Assembly (NCBI RefSeq): GCF_008831285.2
Contig: NC_045138.2
Location: forward strand, 12,660,571 to 12,724,570
Reading direction: 5' to 3'
Length of the DNA stretch: 64,000 nucleotides
Source: Nymphaea colorata
Lineage: Eukaryota; Streptophyta; Magnoliopsida; Nymphaeales; Nymphaeaceae
In this document: positions 37,569 through 49,642 of the stretch, one piece after another
Position numbering within the stretch: the first letter of the stretch is position 1
Layout of the letters: each line of letters starts with the position of its first letter
The notes under the pieces: generated by a model
What the model saw: the letters and a program-made list of their open reading frames with translations, nothing else
What the model was told of the DNA's origin: nothing
Database searches by the model: none
Position numbers and translations under genes: made by a program

Positions 37569-39299
37569 TTGATGGCTTGTTTGGATGCCCGTTACAAAGG
37601 CCATGGTGCAAACCCAACTGAGGGAGCCATGCAGAGTAAGCACACCCTCTTGGGCCTCCTGCAGGCATGCACTAGCCTCAAGCAAGCACAACAAACACAC
37701 TGTCAAATGATAACCAAAAACCTGGCCTCGGAGACCATTCTACTCAACAAGTTGCTGTCTTTCTGTGCTATTTCTGATGATGGCTGTCTTGACTATGCCT
37801 GCACCATTTTCTCCCGCACCGATCAACCTAGTGTACTCATGTGGAATGTTATGATCAGAGGGCACTCCCTGTACAATAAACCTGAACAAACCCTCTTCTT
37901 CTTCAAGGGGATGCAGCAAGCAGGCTTGTCGCCGAACAATTATACGTACCCGTTTCTTCTCAAATCTTGTGCTCTCCTCTCGGAGACAAAACATGGAGAA
38001 GGGATCCATGGGCATGCAGTGAAGAGCGGGTTTGAGCTAGATATATTTGTTTCCAGTGCCTTGCTACATCTTTATGCTTCAAGTGAGAGGATGGAATCTG
38101 CAGAGCTTCTGTTTGTGAAAATGCCCATAAGAAATGTTGTCTCATGGACCACCATGATTGCTGGCTATGCACATTGTGGCAAGGGTGCAGACGCTATAAG
38201 AGTTTTCAAGGAGATGCAGGTGAATAACATCCATCCTAACCATGTCACGTTAGTTAGCGTTCTTGCAGCCTGTGCACTAACGGGAGACCTGGAGATGGGG
38301 AGATTCATTCATGGTTATGTTAGGCGAAGTGGGATGCAGACGGTAACTGCTCTAGAAACCGCTCTTCTGGACATGTATGCTAAGTGTGGCAGGTTGGATG
38401 TTTCTCGTGAATTGTTCAATGAAATGCCTGACAAAAATGTCATCTCTTGGAATGCAATTATTGGTGCATACAATCAAGCAAGACAGCACAAGGAAGCCGT
38501 AAGGCTTTTCTACAGAATGCGACTCCATAACATCAAACCAGATAAAGTAACCTTTTCGGGCATCTTGACTGCATGTGCTCACCTTGGAGACGGAGGTTTG
38601 GGTCAAGCAATTCATGCTTATGTTACCAAGAGTAACTTCAACACGTGTGGTGCTCTTGGTACAGCTCTCATAGATATGTATTCTAAGTTAGGAGATACAG
38701 ACAGTGCAGTTCAGATCTTCCACAGCATTTCGCACAAGGATGCATTTACGTGGACTGCTATGATTGCAGGATTGGCTATGCATGGACAAGGAAAAGGTGC
38801 ACTTGACCTCTTCGAGGAAATGCTAAGAGAAGGGGTACACCCAGATGAAGTCACATACATGGCTGTTCTTTCTGCATGCAGTCATGCAGGACTGATACAG
38901 AAAGGCTGTGAATATTTTGATTGCATGACAACTCTGCACAGAATCCAGCCAACCGAGGAGCATTATGGTTGCTTGGCTGATCTTCTTAGTCGTGCTGGGC
39001 TCCTTGAAGAGGCTGAGAGATTAGTGGAATCAATACCAGTCAAACCAAATGTTGCAATATACACCGCTCTTTTGAGTGGCTGTAGGATCTACAGGAATGC
39101 AGATTTAGCCCAGCGTATTACGAAAAAGATTGTTGAGCTCAAACCTGAAAGAGCTGGTGTCCATGTGCTACTCTCAAATGTCTATGCTAGGGAAGGTAGG
39201 TGGCAAGGTGTGAAGCTGGCCAGAAAAGTAATGAAAGAGAAGCGAATAAAGAAGTATCCTGGATGGAGCTCGATCATCAGGGATGCTGATCGTCTATGA
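37569..39299 (+). CDS. Pentatricopeptide repeat protein, PLS class with E motif
   Basis: A 576-residue single-exon frame. From about residue 27 it is built of PPR units in P-L-S order, seen in recurring phrases such as WNVMIRGHSLYNKPEQTLFFF, SWTTMIAGYAHCGKGADAIRVF, SWNAIIGAYNQARQHKEAVRLF and WTAMIAGLAMHGQGKGALDLF. An E domain (EEAERLVESIPVKPNVAIYTALLSG to KKYPGWSSI) ends the protein. PLS-PPR proteins bind organellar RNA, mostly in C-to-U editing. There is no DYW domain. The frame stops just after PGWSSI, where E+ sequence should follow; E+-like sequence continues in the +1 frame. No strong transit peptide is obvious; Met21 (MQSK) is an alternative start. No introns, as usual for the family. 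Confidence 0.92.
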   Translation: MMACLDARYKGHGANPTEGAMQSKHTLLGLLQACTSLKQAQQTHCQMITKNLASETILLNKLLSFCAISDDGCLDYACTIFSRTDQPSVLMWNVMIRGHSLYNKPEQTLFFFKGMQQAGLSPNNYTYPFLLKSCALLSETKHGEGIHGHAVKSGFELDIFVSSALLHLYASSERMESAELLFVKMPIRNVVSWTTMIAGYAHCGKGADAIRVFKEMQVNNIHPNHVTLVSVLAACALTGDLEMGRFIHGYVRRSGMQTVTALETALLDMYAKCGRLDVSRELFNEMPDKNVISWNAIIGAYNQARQHKEAVRLFYRMRLHNIKPDKVTFSGILTACAHLGDGGLGQAIHAYVTKSNFNTCGALGTALIDMYSKLGDTDSAVQIFHSISHKDAFTWTAMIAGLAMHGQGKGALDLFEEMLREGVHPDEVTYMAVLSACSHAGLIQKGCEYFDCMTTLHRIQPTEEHYGCLADLLSRAGLLEEAERLVESIPVKPNVAIYTALLSGCRIYRNADLAQRITKKIVELKPERAGVHVLLSNVYAREGRWQGVKLARKVMKEKRIKKYPGWSSIIRDADRL

Positions 39300-42200
39300 C
39301 ATTCTGGACAAAGTGAATGCCATGAGAGAACAGGCAGGCAGTGCAGAGGTTGTACTTCTTGTTATAGAAGAGGAACTGGTTCCTACGTTGAGTAGTTGGT
39401 TTTGCATGGTCCCATGAACCAAAATATGTAATTCTATAAAGAAAGCTGTGTCTTAGTACCAAATAGGGCTTCATTCCCCGCCATAAGTCAGGATGGGTGT
39501 TGCATATGTATGGCCATTGAGGTCTGAGAGAAGGGAGTTCTGGGAGAAGCTTCTCATAATTGTGATATTTACAGAATGTACACGCAACCAGCTGAAATGA
39601 AAATCTTTGTTCTGTGAGACGGATCTTGCTTCTCATGCCAAATAGTACATACATAATGGTTGTATTTACAAACAGAAACAAATCATTACAAACAAGACGT
39701 CAGCTTTGTCATGGGAAAACATCAGAATATGCCTAAGCTGTTCCAGCAGAATGATTTTTACTGTAAGATCCAAAGAGCAAGACTACTGCCAAGAAAGAGA
39801 AGTAACTCTTCATGCTTCCATCTCTAAATACGAATTACAGTTCCCATGGCTTCATGATGCCCTTAAGCATCCAAGAATACCACTGCTATACCAGGGAGCA
39901 CGGACATGATACAAGACAGGTAAAAAAGAAATTAAATAGCTTCAACAGCATATGCGTTAGGATCCCTAGCCTTTTTGTCATGAAAGCGAGCTGCTGAAGT
40001 GGCTTATTTTATGGGATAGAAAATCGACCATTGATCTGTAAGAAGAACATGATCAAGCAATGCTTCCCACATTATATCAGTAAATAAGAAGCTGACAACA
40101 GATGAATTCATTCATCATCTAGAGATACTATGATTTGCATACTGAAACCAGATCCCTTTACATTACACTGCCATTACTCACACCAATGAATTTTTCTCAT
40201 ATTTCACAATCGTCCTTAGAAGCTGGAAAATGAAATGTTACCCTAAAAGGATTTTGATCACAAGCATAGTTGCTCATTTCCTTGCATTATGTAACATGAT
40301 GGAGCAAATTAAATTGCTAAAGCAGTAAGTACTGGAAAATATGAAATGAAATTAACGTAACTTTTTATTTATGATCCTTTTCTTGAGTGGGGATCACAGT
40401 AGATTGGCCGTACGTTGGTCCAGTCATAGATTGCTTTACCTGGGCAAAAAGCCTATAAAGTACCATAAAGTTATCAACTATTAAGGTATTCACCAAAAGA
40501 AAAGGTGAAAGGAGAATAAGGGCGGCACATTGACAGTTCCCAGTCATCTCCTGAACAGAAATTCATTGTGCTCCTCATCCTATCATAAGCAGGTATTTGC
40601 TGCAGCACAGAAGTGTCTGTTCTTAGCAGTTAAAGTCACAGACAGGACAGATCGCATCTCCTTCATACCAAACGCCAATCTCTTAAATCTAGGAAGGCTT
40701 GAACACCACATGTTCCTTCTAGGAAAAGCATACTTGTCCTTCAATGCTGATTCTAACAACGTGTTCGGCCACGAATGAGAACTGTTCCTAAATGCTAAAA
40801 ATGGGAACAACAGAATGGGATCCACATCGATCAAGTAGCACAACATTAAGATCTGAGGCCATACAAGATCTTGGGATCTTAAGTACCAAATTTTCAGATC
40901 TTTAATTTCTGAGAAGGATCTAAAATTCTTTATTTGAAAAACATGGATTAGCTAACATGTTTGCATCTTAAAATCCATGAATCTCAAGTGAGATACCCCC
41001 TTCCCCTCCTTTTTTGTTTGAAGATCCATGGATTTGAGGCTTTTAAATTCACGATTCTCAGATCTGTATCTTTCTAAAACAATGGATTTGCAGTGGGCCT
41101 CTCGTAAGAATAGATCTTTAGGTCTAGATAAGGATAGTTAAAGGCCCCCTAAGAAATGGTAAAGAAGTAAACGATATTAAGGAAAGACCAAATGGCAACC
41201 GGAAAAGAAGGGGAAGCAGAAGGCCAATGCTGGTGGAAACCTCGCACTTGTCCTCCTCGGCTTACTGCTTATTCATGGTGAATTTCAGAAGACTTTCAGG
41301 GATTTCATGACAAAACTACTTAAATCCGGTTTCCACGACACTCTAGGGACATGGTGGGCTCCCTCTTGACTGGGGAGAAAACTAAAATGCGGCGAAATTT
41401 TCATCAGTCATCCAGTAGAACCAAGTTTATTCACTAGATTGGCATTCACAATTTCATTTTCGCTAGTCATTAAACATACTACACAAATAAGACAGCAGAG
41501 ATTTATCAACGACTACAACTAAGGTGCATGAAGGCAGGTTCATAGGCTTCTGTTGGTTTGAAACATTATTGATGAATCAGAATCTGCTCCATGGAATGCA
41601 CATATCTTAAGAGAAAAACTAGAGAGTGGAGGAGTTGGCAAAGCCCACGCTTAGTTCGACTAATTGCCTTCAATATCTAGATATGTGACCACTTGTTAGT
41701 CTTCAAGTGACGTGAACCAGAACCTCTATGAATCAGATTTCGAGAACTATGCATCGTGTAGACAAGCTACATTTGAAATTTTGTTAATCCCATCATCTAC
41801 TTTTTTACAAGAAATCTATCCAAGTTTAGTTTAACTAACAAACATTTAGACAAGTTCAAACTTATCTTTACGGTTTACACATGCATCCTCCCAAAATCTT
41901 TTGAAAATATCGCCATGATTGCCTTCTAGCAACCCCTGGAGAAACAAGCATCGTCACCGTTTCGCTCAAAGAAAAGCTGTTTGTCAGACTAAACGGAAGT
42001 GTTCGTCCATCAGCACAGGTCTCAGATTCCTTCAAGCAGTTCTAACTCCTACATCGTCCACATGTATCAGTTCAGAAACTAATCCTTACCGAGAGTAACA
42101 CAACCACTTCCATGGCACATTTAGGGATGTTATAAATAATTCTGGTCAGTTATACTTTACAAATAAAAACCCCAAATCTTAGGGTTGTAGGAGGTGATTT

Positions 42201-42438
42201 CTCTATCACACGAAGTATACAGAAAGCAAAGAGAATCAGCGAACGGGAAAAGGAAAAAGAGAATACGGCCAAAATCCTCATTTGAATTCTTAAAAAAGAG
42301 AAACTTGCCAACTTAGAGATATTAAAAAATCTGGACGTTCGAAACAACAACTACAAACTGAAGAAATCAGGAAGCAGGGAAAGGAAAGACCAACATAAGA
42401 ATCCGCTTTGTCTCCTTCTCTCCCTCTAAAAGTTCCGA
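39300..42438. other. Intergenic DNA between the PPR gene and the OEP7-like gene
   Basis: Contains the PPR 3' region and, at its right end, the presumed 3' UTR of the minus-strand OEP7-like gene. The stretch 40.85-41.1 kb (ATCCATGGATTTGAGGC, AAAATCCATGAATCTCAAG) is a decayed dispersed repeat. No other gene is recognised. Confidence 0.4.
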
Positions 42439-42663
42439 TTAGGGGCCATTTCCAGGGGATGGGGTATCATTTCCATCTCCTGCGGCGAAGCGGTCCTGAT
42501 GAGGATTCGGTTTGTCAACCGTTTTACTGCGTCTGCGGCGGAAGGAGTGGACAGCAAAGTCCACGACCACCCAACCGAATGCGAGCGCCGCAAAGACGAT
42601 TCCTGCATCCTTCAGGCTCTTCTTCTTGGCCTCTCGCTCCCTCCAACTTTCTTCCACTACCAC

Positions 42664-42666
<3 letters not shown>
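42439..42666 (-). CDS. Small single-span membrane protein, OEP7-like (plastid outer envelope)
   Basis: 75 residues: MVVVEESWREREAKKKSLKD, then a hydrophobic span of about residues 21-39 (AGIVFAALAFGWVVVDFAV), an RRRR cluster, and a polar C-terminus with DKPNPHQDRF. One membrane span followed by basic residues and a short polar tail is the plan of plant OEP7-type outer-envelope proteins, and the AALAFGW and DKxxP phrases resemble them. Such proteins insert directly into the chloroplast outer membrane without a cleavable signal. A GA repeat immediately precedes the ATG on the coding strand, as in many plant leaders. Identification rests on a short sequence; a mitochondrial tail-anchored protein is the alternative. 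Confidence 0.6.

Positions 42667-42667
<1 letters not shown>

Positions 42668-42698
<31 letters not shown>
42668..42698. repeat. (CT)n microsatellite in the leader of the OEP7-like gene
   Basis: About 15 CT units (GA on the gene's strand) ending 2 nt before the ATG. This is 5' UTR if the gene call is right. Confidence 0.9.
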
Positions 42699-42702
<4 letters not shown>

Positions 42703-42884
42703 GAAAACGAGAAGACATGCAATGCTATCTGCATCTGCATCTGCACCTGCAGACCGATGTTTAACTTGGAAGTGTCTGGATTGGGCTTGAGTTCGGTTCT
42801 CAGTGGATCTTGTAGCTGGTTCTGGAAATGAAGCTGTCTCATACCCACGTTTTAGTGTTCGACAGCAACATTCTTTTCATTTAC

Positions 42885-43255
42885 TTTTAAGGGGGTAATT
42901 TTGAGTTTATAATTAAAATTTCAAAAATAAAATTTCCAATTTCAGTTTACTTTTGTGTTTGATATCTTAGAATTTTCATTTGAAAATTGGAATAACGTGT
43001 TTAATAAAATAGGAGTTAAAATTCTAGAATTAAAACCATCATGACATATGCCCTCAAACGATGAAAAATTCTAAAACTTTGAAATTATAATCCTACCCCT
43101 CTATGGTAAAATCATAATTTTGAAATTTTGATTCAATAGATGATCTATAATTTTGGAATCAAAATTCCCTGTTTCATAACACAATTTTCGTTTCATCAAA
43201 AATGAGAATTTTAATTTTAAAATCTCATAATTATGATCATTTTTTAGTCTAGGAT
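42885..43255. repeat. Dispersed AT-rich repeat
   Basis: Dense in AAATTC/GAATTT and AAATTTTGATT phrases (for example AAATCATAATTTTGAAATTT), resembling 21110-21300. It has no coding capacity. It may be a decayed MITE; clean ends were not found. Confidence 0.4.
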
Positions 43256-44398
43256 ATTTTCAGCCATCCCACATCTATGGTTTAGTGTTCCAACAACAAC
43301 ATTTGTTTTGATTCTTTTACTTAAAGGGGTGAAATCCATGAATTTGAAGTGGCGTGCTTTTGCTCATGTAGAAAAAACTTCACAATAAGATTCACGGTTC
43401 ATCAAACAAAAAATTTAAGTCTGAATACTTTACTTTGCCTCTTTTAGAAGGAGAGTTCTCGATCTTAAATCTACGGTTTTTAAATCAAACATTTCTTCAA
43501 TCTTAATGGGTATAGTGTAGCTGGCTGGGTTAGGAGCATGTTAAAAGTATGTTTATAGTTTGATTTTCGTGGGTGTTGTGCATCTTAACTCTTAAGGTGT
43601 TAGGGTGTGACATACAAGTTGACAGGTGCACAAAGAAAATGAAAAGACTTTTAAACTTCTTTTTGAATGGTAGGGATGAACCTCTCCCTTTCTAAAAATC
43701 AAACACCCCTTGCATTTTTTTCATTTTTTCTCACAAATATAGTAAAACTGCCTTTTCATTTAAAATAATTGAGAAAACGAATATATCATGTATAATGAAC
43801 TTTAGGACACAGGCCGTGAAACCACCTGAAATCACCATATCAAGAAAAACTCTTGAACAAACCTTTTAAAAAAATTATAATAAACATGGAAACAACACAA
43901 AATATGACTTCTGAATGTTCATGGAGCGAAGGACAAACATTCTTAAACTTTTGTGGTGGCAAAAAGAATATACGAAAAAAGAAAATAAATAAAAAACAAT
44001 TAAGCAGTACAATAGAAGTATTGGAGTGCTGATCACGATTGCCTTGGACCTCCTTGACCACACAAATAACAGGTGCCATGTTAAAATCATCCCCTATCCT
44101 TAAAATTGTATTTACTTATTTAGCCATCAAAAGGTACTTTTTATCTCTAGATCGATACAGATCAATATAAATTTCGCAAACTCAATTCAAAATATTAAAA
44201 GTTAGCTTTACACAACAAATATACACTCAATAGAAAAAAAAAGTAGGGGATTGAGCTATTTTAGGATTTTATATATATATATATATGTGTGTGTGTGTTT
44301 TAAACTTTTAACATTTTCACAATCTCATTTTCATCTTTCTAAAAAAGCTTCTTGTTTTACTATATCACATGTATTTTGGTTATTACACACCTCTACCA
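43256..44398. other. Intergenic DNA left of the plastid-derived segment
   Basis: No gene is recognised. It contains a (TA)n(TG)n tract at 44270-44298. Minus-strand frames at 43840-44090 are Phe/Leu-rich and lack any known domain. Confidence 0.4.
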
Positions 44399-44512
44399 CG
44401 TAACCAATTTCGAAGAGAAGAGGAGGGCTTTGTTTTGTTGGATAATTCATCCTCGCCTATAGATCAGTCGACATTTTTCAAAAATCTTACGAAGAGAACC
44501 TCTTATTTTCAA
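44399..44512 (-). pseudogene. rpl36: Plastid-derived rpl36 pseudogene
   Basis: The minus strand reads KIRGSLRKIFEKCRLIYRRG, then a TGA, close to plastid ribosomal protein L36 (37 residues). The start codon is changed (TTG at the ATG position, 44510-44512), a stop follows YRRG and the last third is damaged by an indel. In plastids rpl36 follows infA on the same strand; here infA lies on the other side of the gypsy insertion, in the same orientation. Nuclear plastid DNA, not expected to be expressed. Confidence 0.8.
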
Positions 44513-44628
44513 ATTTGTTGTTCCTTAATTCTGAATCTACTCTTTGAAAGAAAATAAGTCTCTTTTCTTTAGTTCACCTTAAGTTAGTGTTTCAGCATCA
44601 AAACTTATCCCCATCAAAATTTAAATAC

Positions 44629-44639
44629 CTAATCGTTTG
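44629..44639 (-). pseudogene. infA: Last codons of plastid-derived infA, left of the gypsy insertion
   Basis: The plus strand CTAATCGTTTG is the reverse complement of the end of infA (CAAAC GAT TAG). GTTTG (44635-44639) is repeated at 55269-55273 and is the gypsy target duplication, so the rest of infA is on the far side of the element. Confidence 0.8.
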
Positions 44640-47493
44640 TGTCACACCCCGACCTTTTTGACAGTCAAAACATTTTTTTTTTTCATTCAACATCGAGGTG
44701 TGACTACACAACATTTTAAAAGAAATGAGCCAAGCAATTCCAAACAATGGGGCAAGCTTTCCATTATATAGCATTTCAGTTCAACAATATATTCGACAAA
44801 AATGCCCCAAAATCACAACATCGATGCCTAATAAAAAACAAGGCATCAGTAAAACCAAAACCCGACGCGCCGGCATTATAAAAACCGAAACCCAAAACCT
44901 CCCCAGTAGGACGTGCGTGTAGCCATCTGCTCAGCCTGCTGTCCCGGGTCCACCAAAACCTGAAAAAAAAAGAAACAACTGAAGACTTAGCCTTCGCAGT
45001 ATGGCAACAAGACAGGAAAAGTCCAAACCCTCTTAGGTAGGGCTCAAATATACAAGCAAACATCAGAACAATCTATCATTATGTCGTGTCAGGACACGAC
45101 ATGCAGAGGTCACTCAATGGCTACAATAACATAATTTCAATCACATGCAAGGCATCCTCAACATGTCACTTGCATTCATAAGCACAGTAGTCACAAGCAC
45201 AACAATCCTGTACATTTCAATCACATACATTTCAGTTTCATTACTATCAGTGAATTTACAGTTCCTGTTGGTGCAAACACAGGCACGTGCACACCGCGGG
45301 CGGCCCACAGCCGAGAGACAACCCCCATGGTAGCCCAGAACAGTATGGATCCATCTATCCGCTGCACCGGTAGAGCACTCATCCATGGATGTGTAAATTC
45401 CAATGAAAGATACTCAGCCTTCCCTAGGACACCCAGGTTGGGAAGGCGGGAGCCTACGCTCCAAGCACATTACACAACAGTATCCTGGGGCCTTGCACCG
45501 CCTGCGCTCCGAACAGGCGAGACCAGTGGCGAAAGCGAGACAACTCCCAAACACATAGTCACATCCCACTGGCCTCTCATCTCTTATTCTTTCATTCTTA
45601 TACTTATACTTGCACAAACACAATTAACTGGCTAGCTCATGGGGTTGGCTCACTTCACGAGTGAACTCACACCTCCAATTGCTTCCACACGAGGGTTACA
45701 CATAACCACAACAGTTTTGGCTAGCCGTCATAACAATATGGGTACAACTACCCTCTGTGCAATCATTTGCATCATTACCCGCGGCAATGTGTATTCAATA
45801 AACATAACATTCACATTCATCATTATAACAATCACATCTTTGAAAACTTAGCCAAACCACAGAGAGTAGTCTCAATCTGTGGTGGGCTCGTAGCTGTCCT
45901 ATGCAGTTATCATTCTACGATGCTTTCTAATGCACAATTGGGGTCGAGGAGACACTCGACTCGATACCCCGCCTCATCTGTCCTAAACAGTTATCAATTC
46001 TAGCATGCACATGCAAATGCGTAACATTATCAAAACAATTACTATAAGCCTTTCAAAACAATTCATATCATATATCAATTTATGTACATGCATACACACA
46101 TTCATTCACGGAACACTCAATCAATTCACATCACAAATCCTAGGATCATGGGATACTAGGAACACACATTCATTCACTTGCCCAGGCAGGGATTTGCCTG
46201 TAATGTCGACATACCTGTGGCGCGTTCACAAGAATCTTTAAAATGCCTCGAGCTTCGAATCTGGTAGCTCAAGGTCGACGGGACATACCCAGTGTACATG
46301 CAGATACAAACACAAGATAAGATTCCTACTACATACCTCAACAATTCAAACAAAAACAAAACAAAATCATTGAGGCACGTGTCATCGCCTCAAGAGGGTG
46401 TCGACGGGTAGTGTCGACCCACGAGTTCTCCAATAGGTCACTTCCCAACTTCTAGCCGTGCCAACAAATGTCAAAACTCAAAGCCATCAATCCGTCTATC
46501 ACTAACGCCTTTCTCAAAACTTTCTTTTTCTTTAATCAAGGCACCTCCAACTTACGTACGCTTTTCCTATTGCTTCAAAAATTAACCCATCATGCCAAAA
46601 TGGTCATTAAATACACGAATTATCGCTTTTCCAACCTAATCCTACACTTTCCCAAATACAAAATCTCTAACATGCATCCCAAACCATCAATCCTACTTTC
46701 TAGCATGCTCAAACAATAATTATATATGCTCTACTCTATAATGTCCAATAATCTAAGCTCAAATAGGCCTTGCTCACCCCAAACTAAGCGTTTATACTGC
46801 TGTGACGCCTCCAACAGCCACCTCAAGCGTACAGTCGTCCCCGAATGGCAGAAATCGTGCCAAGCCGCCACCACCAACACCACTTAAACGCTGATACGAG
46901 GGGGAGAACACGTTCCCCAACTGGAATCCTAACAAACAGTGATGAAATCCATGAGAAAGAGTGCTCGGTTGGAGAAAAATGGAGAAACAATTTGAAAATG
47001 GAGAGAAAGACCCAATTTGGGGACGTGAGGCAAGGGGAAGGTGTTGACCAAAGGGGCGGACAAAAGAAAGAACGAAGGGAGGAGGGTTCAGACAGAAATG
47101 GGGAAGAAGGGCAGTGAGAGGAGAGGACGGGAGAGAAGAGAGAGACGGTGAGAGTGAGGAAAGGGATTGTGTGAAGAAGAGGGCACGAGAGAAAAGAGGG
47201 AGACGGCCAGAGAGAGTCGTTCAGTGGAGAGGGGAGACGAGAGACAGTGGGAGAGCGAGGAGAGAGGAAGAGGCAGGGGACGACAGGGTTCACTTCAAGC
47301 TTCGTCGTCGTCGTCGTCGCCGCCTTCTTCTTCCCTGAGTTCCGGTCGTGGGTAAGGAAGAGGCGGTAAGAGGAAAACGGAGGAGAAGAGAAAGCGAGGG
47401 AGGAGGGACAGCGTCGGGCTCCTCTCGCGTGGGGCTAGGGTCCTGGTCTGGACCCCGACCTGACCCGCTCTGCCCAAAACGCCGCGCGTTACA
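44640..47493 (-). repeat. 3' LTR of the gypsy element (2,854 bp)
   Basis: Starts TGTCACACCCCGACC and ends GCGCGTTACA on the plus strand. All reading frames inside it have a counterpart in the other LTR and are not genes. It ends in a GA-rich then CGT-rich stretch. Confidence 0.95.
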
Positions 47494-47505
47494 TCCTACC
47501 CTCCT
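47494..47505 (-). promoter_or_regulatory. Polypurine tract of the gypsy element
   Basis: Minus-strand AGGAGGGTAGGA directly before the 3' LTR. Confidence 0.75.
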
Positions 47506-47540
47506 AAAAAAAAATTTCGCCCCCAAAATTAGATCATACC

Positions 47541-48530
47541 TCAATGCAAGAACAAGTGCGAATATCTCTTCCGCATGTCCTCCTCAGGTTCCCATGTGCT
47601 CTCCTTCAATCCATGGTACTGCCATTCCACCTTCACTAAAGGAATTCTCTTCGTGCGAAGCACTTGCTCTCTTCGATCCACAATTCTAATAGGTTTTTCT
47701 TTCATTGTCAGATCATCTTGCACCTGAATACCTTGAAAATCAATCACATGTGTCGGATTTGGTACGTACTTTCGAAGCATGGAAACATGAAAAACGTCAT
47801 GAACATGACTCAAGTCTGGTGGTAGTGCCAATCTATAGGCCACCTCTCCAATCTTCTTTAATATCTCAAAAGGTCCTACGAACCTCGGGCTCAACTTTCC
47901 CTTCACACCAAAACGAAAAACACCTCTAGTAGGGAAAATCTTCAAAAACACATGATCACTAACCTCAAAAGACAATTCTCTACGACGAATGTCGGCATAG
48001 CTTTTTTGTCTACTCTGAGCAGTCAACAACTTTTTCCTTATCAATTGCACTTGGTCGGTGTAGTGTTGCAAAACTAAAGGGTTTTCGATTTTACCATCAC
48101 CCAATTCGGTCCAACAAACTGGCGATCTGCACGGCCTTCCATACAAAGCCTCAAAAGGTGTCATCCCAATACTAGAGTGGTAACTGTTATTATATGCAAA
48201 TTCTGCCAGTCTCACATGTTTGTCACATTCTCCTTTCCACTCTAAGACACATGCACGCAACATGTCCTCTAAGGTCTGAATGGTCCTCTCTGATTGCCCA
48301 TCAGTTTGGGGGTGGAACGCTGTGCTTAGCTTAAGCTTGGTACTCAAAGCCTTCTGCAATTGCCCCCAAAATCTAGAGGTAAAATGTGGATATCGATCCG
48401 AAATGATAGACCTTGGCACACCATGCAATCTCACTATCTCGCCAATATATAACTCTGCGAGACTTTCCAAAGACTGATTAATTCTAATAGACAAAAAATA
48501 AGCGGACTTCGTCAGTCGATCAACAATCAC
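47541..48530 (-). pseudogene. Gypsy integrase C-terminal part with chromodomain-like end
   Basis: Begins just after the stop at 48531-48533 with VDRLTKSAYF. It carries the integrase core (SDRYPHFTSRFWGQLQ and the catalytic Glu in DGQSERTIQTLE), the connecting GPFEILKKIGEVAYRL segment, and a C-terminus KVEWQYHGLKESTWEPEEDM typical of plant chromoviral chromodomains, which direct integration toward particular chromatin. It is the same frame as the segment upstream, separated only by the stop. Confidence 0.9.
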
Positions 48531-49352
48531 TCATATGGCATCATGTTGTCTTCGGGTGTGAGGCAATCCAACCACAAAATCCATTGTAATGTCTTCCCAT
48601 TTCCACACCGGGATATCGATTCTCTGCAACAAGCCTCCGGACCGTTGATGCTCTGCTTTTACCTGTTGACAAACTAAGCACTTTACCACATATTCTGCAA
48701 TTTCACGCTTCATTTCAGGCCACCAAAATTTTCTCTTCATATCCTGAAACATCTTTGTACTGCCAGGGTGTATAGAAAACTTAGATTTATGAGCTTCATC
48801 AAGCAACCGTCGCTTCACCCCTTCATCTCTAGGGACCCACAATCTATGTCGAAACCGCAATGAACCATCTTCATCTTGATGCCAAAAAGCATCTACCTTC
48901 TTACACTCTTCCACGTTCTTAGCAAAATCAGGATCTTCCTTTTGCTTCAATACAAGCTCTTCCATCAAAGGGTGTTGTATCACGGCACTCATCGTTACTT
49001 TGTTCTCGTCACAAAGGTAAGGTTGCCATGCTATCACATCTTGTAACAAATTCCAAGAACATGCTAACATACTGTACATCGTTGCCTTAGCTTGCCTGCT
49101 CAAAGCATCAACCACCACATTCGCCTTGCCTGGATGATATGATATCGTGAAATCATAATCCTTTAGGTATTCAATCCATCTTCTTTGCCTCAAATTAAGA
49201 TCCCTTTGGGAGAATATATATTTCAAAGACTTGTGATCTGTAAACACTTCAAATGTTGCCCCATAGAGATAATGCCTCCAAATCTTTAGTGCAAACACAA
49301 CTGCTCCCAACTCCAAATCATGAGTGGGATAGTGTTGTTCGTGTGTCTTCAA
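48531..49352 (-). pseudogene. Gypsy RNase H and integrase N-terminal part
   Basis: RNase H ([43 protein letters not shown]), then the integrase zinc-binding region ([20 protein letters not shown] and [11 protein letters not shown]) and the first catalytic Asp ([10 protein letters not shown]). It ends at a TGA and is separated from the upstream segment by a TAG at 49353-49355, both in the same frame. Confidence 0.9.
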
Positions 49353-49625
49353 CTACCTTGATGCATAAGCCACCACACGGCCATGTTGCATCAGTACACA
49401 ACCATAATTGATTCCTGATGCATCTGTGTACAGTACAAAACCCGAATGACCTGATGGAAGTGTCAGAATAGGAGCAGCAGTAAGCTTGTCCTTCAGAGTT
49501 TGAAAACTCCTCTCACACTCTTCATTCCAAATAAACTTCACTCCTTTTCTCAATAGCTTAGTCATTGGTGTATCTATTTTCGAAATGTCTTGTATGAACC
49601 TGCGATAATATCCTGCCAATCCCAA
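49353..49625 (-). pseudogene. Gypsy RT C-terminus to RNase H start
   Basis: GLAGYYRRFIQDISKIDTPM, then the RNase H start FVLYTDASGINYGCVLMQHG. It is in a different frame from the RT segment upstream, so a frameshift lies at about 49626-49660. Confidence 0.9.
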
Positions 49626-49642
49626 AAAGCTTCTAACATCGA

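Noticed and set aside
37740-38615. Minus-strand frames opposite the PPR gene
   Set aside because: They are complementary shadows of the repeat-rich PPR coding sequence.
44725-47355. Many reading frames of 60-156 codons in 44.7-47.5 kb and near-identical ones in 52.5-55.1 kb, looking like a segmental duplication of small genes
   Set aside because: The two intervals are the LTRs of one gypsy element, shown by the shared ends and the GTTTG duplication.
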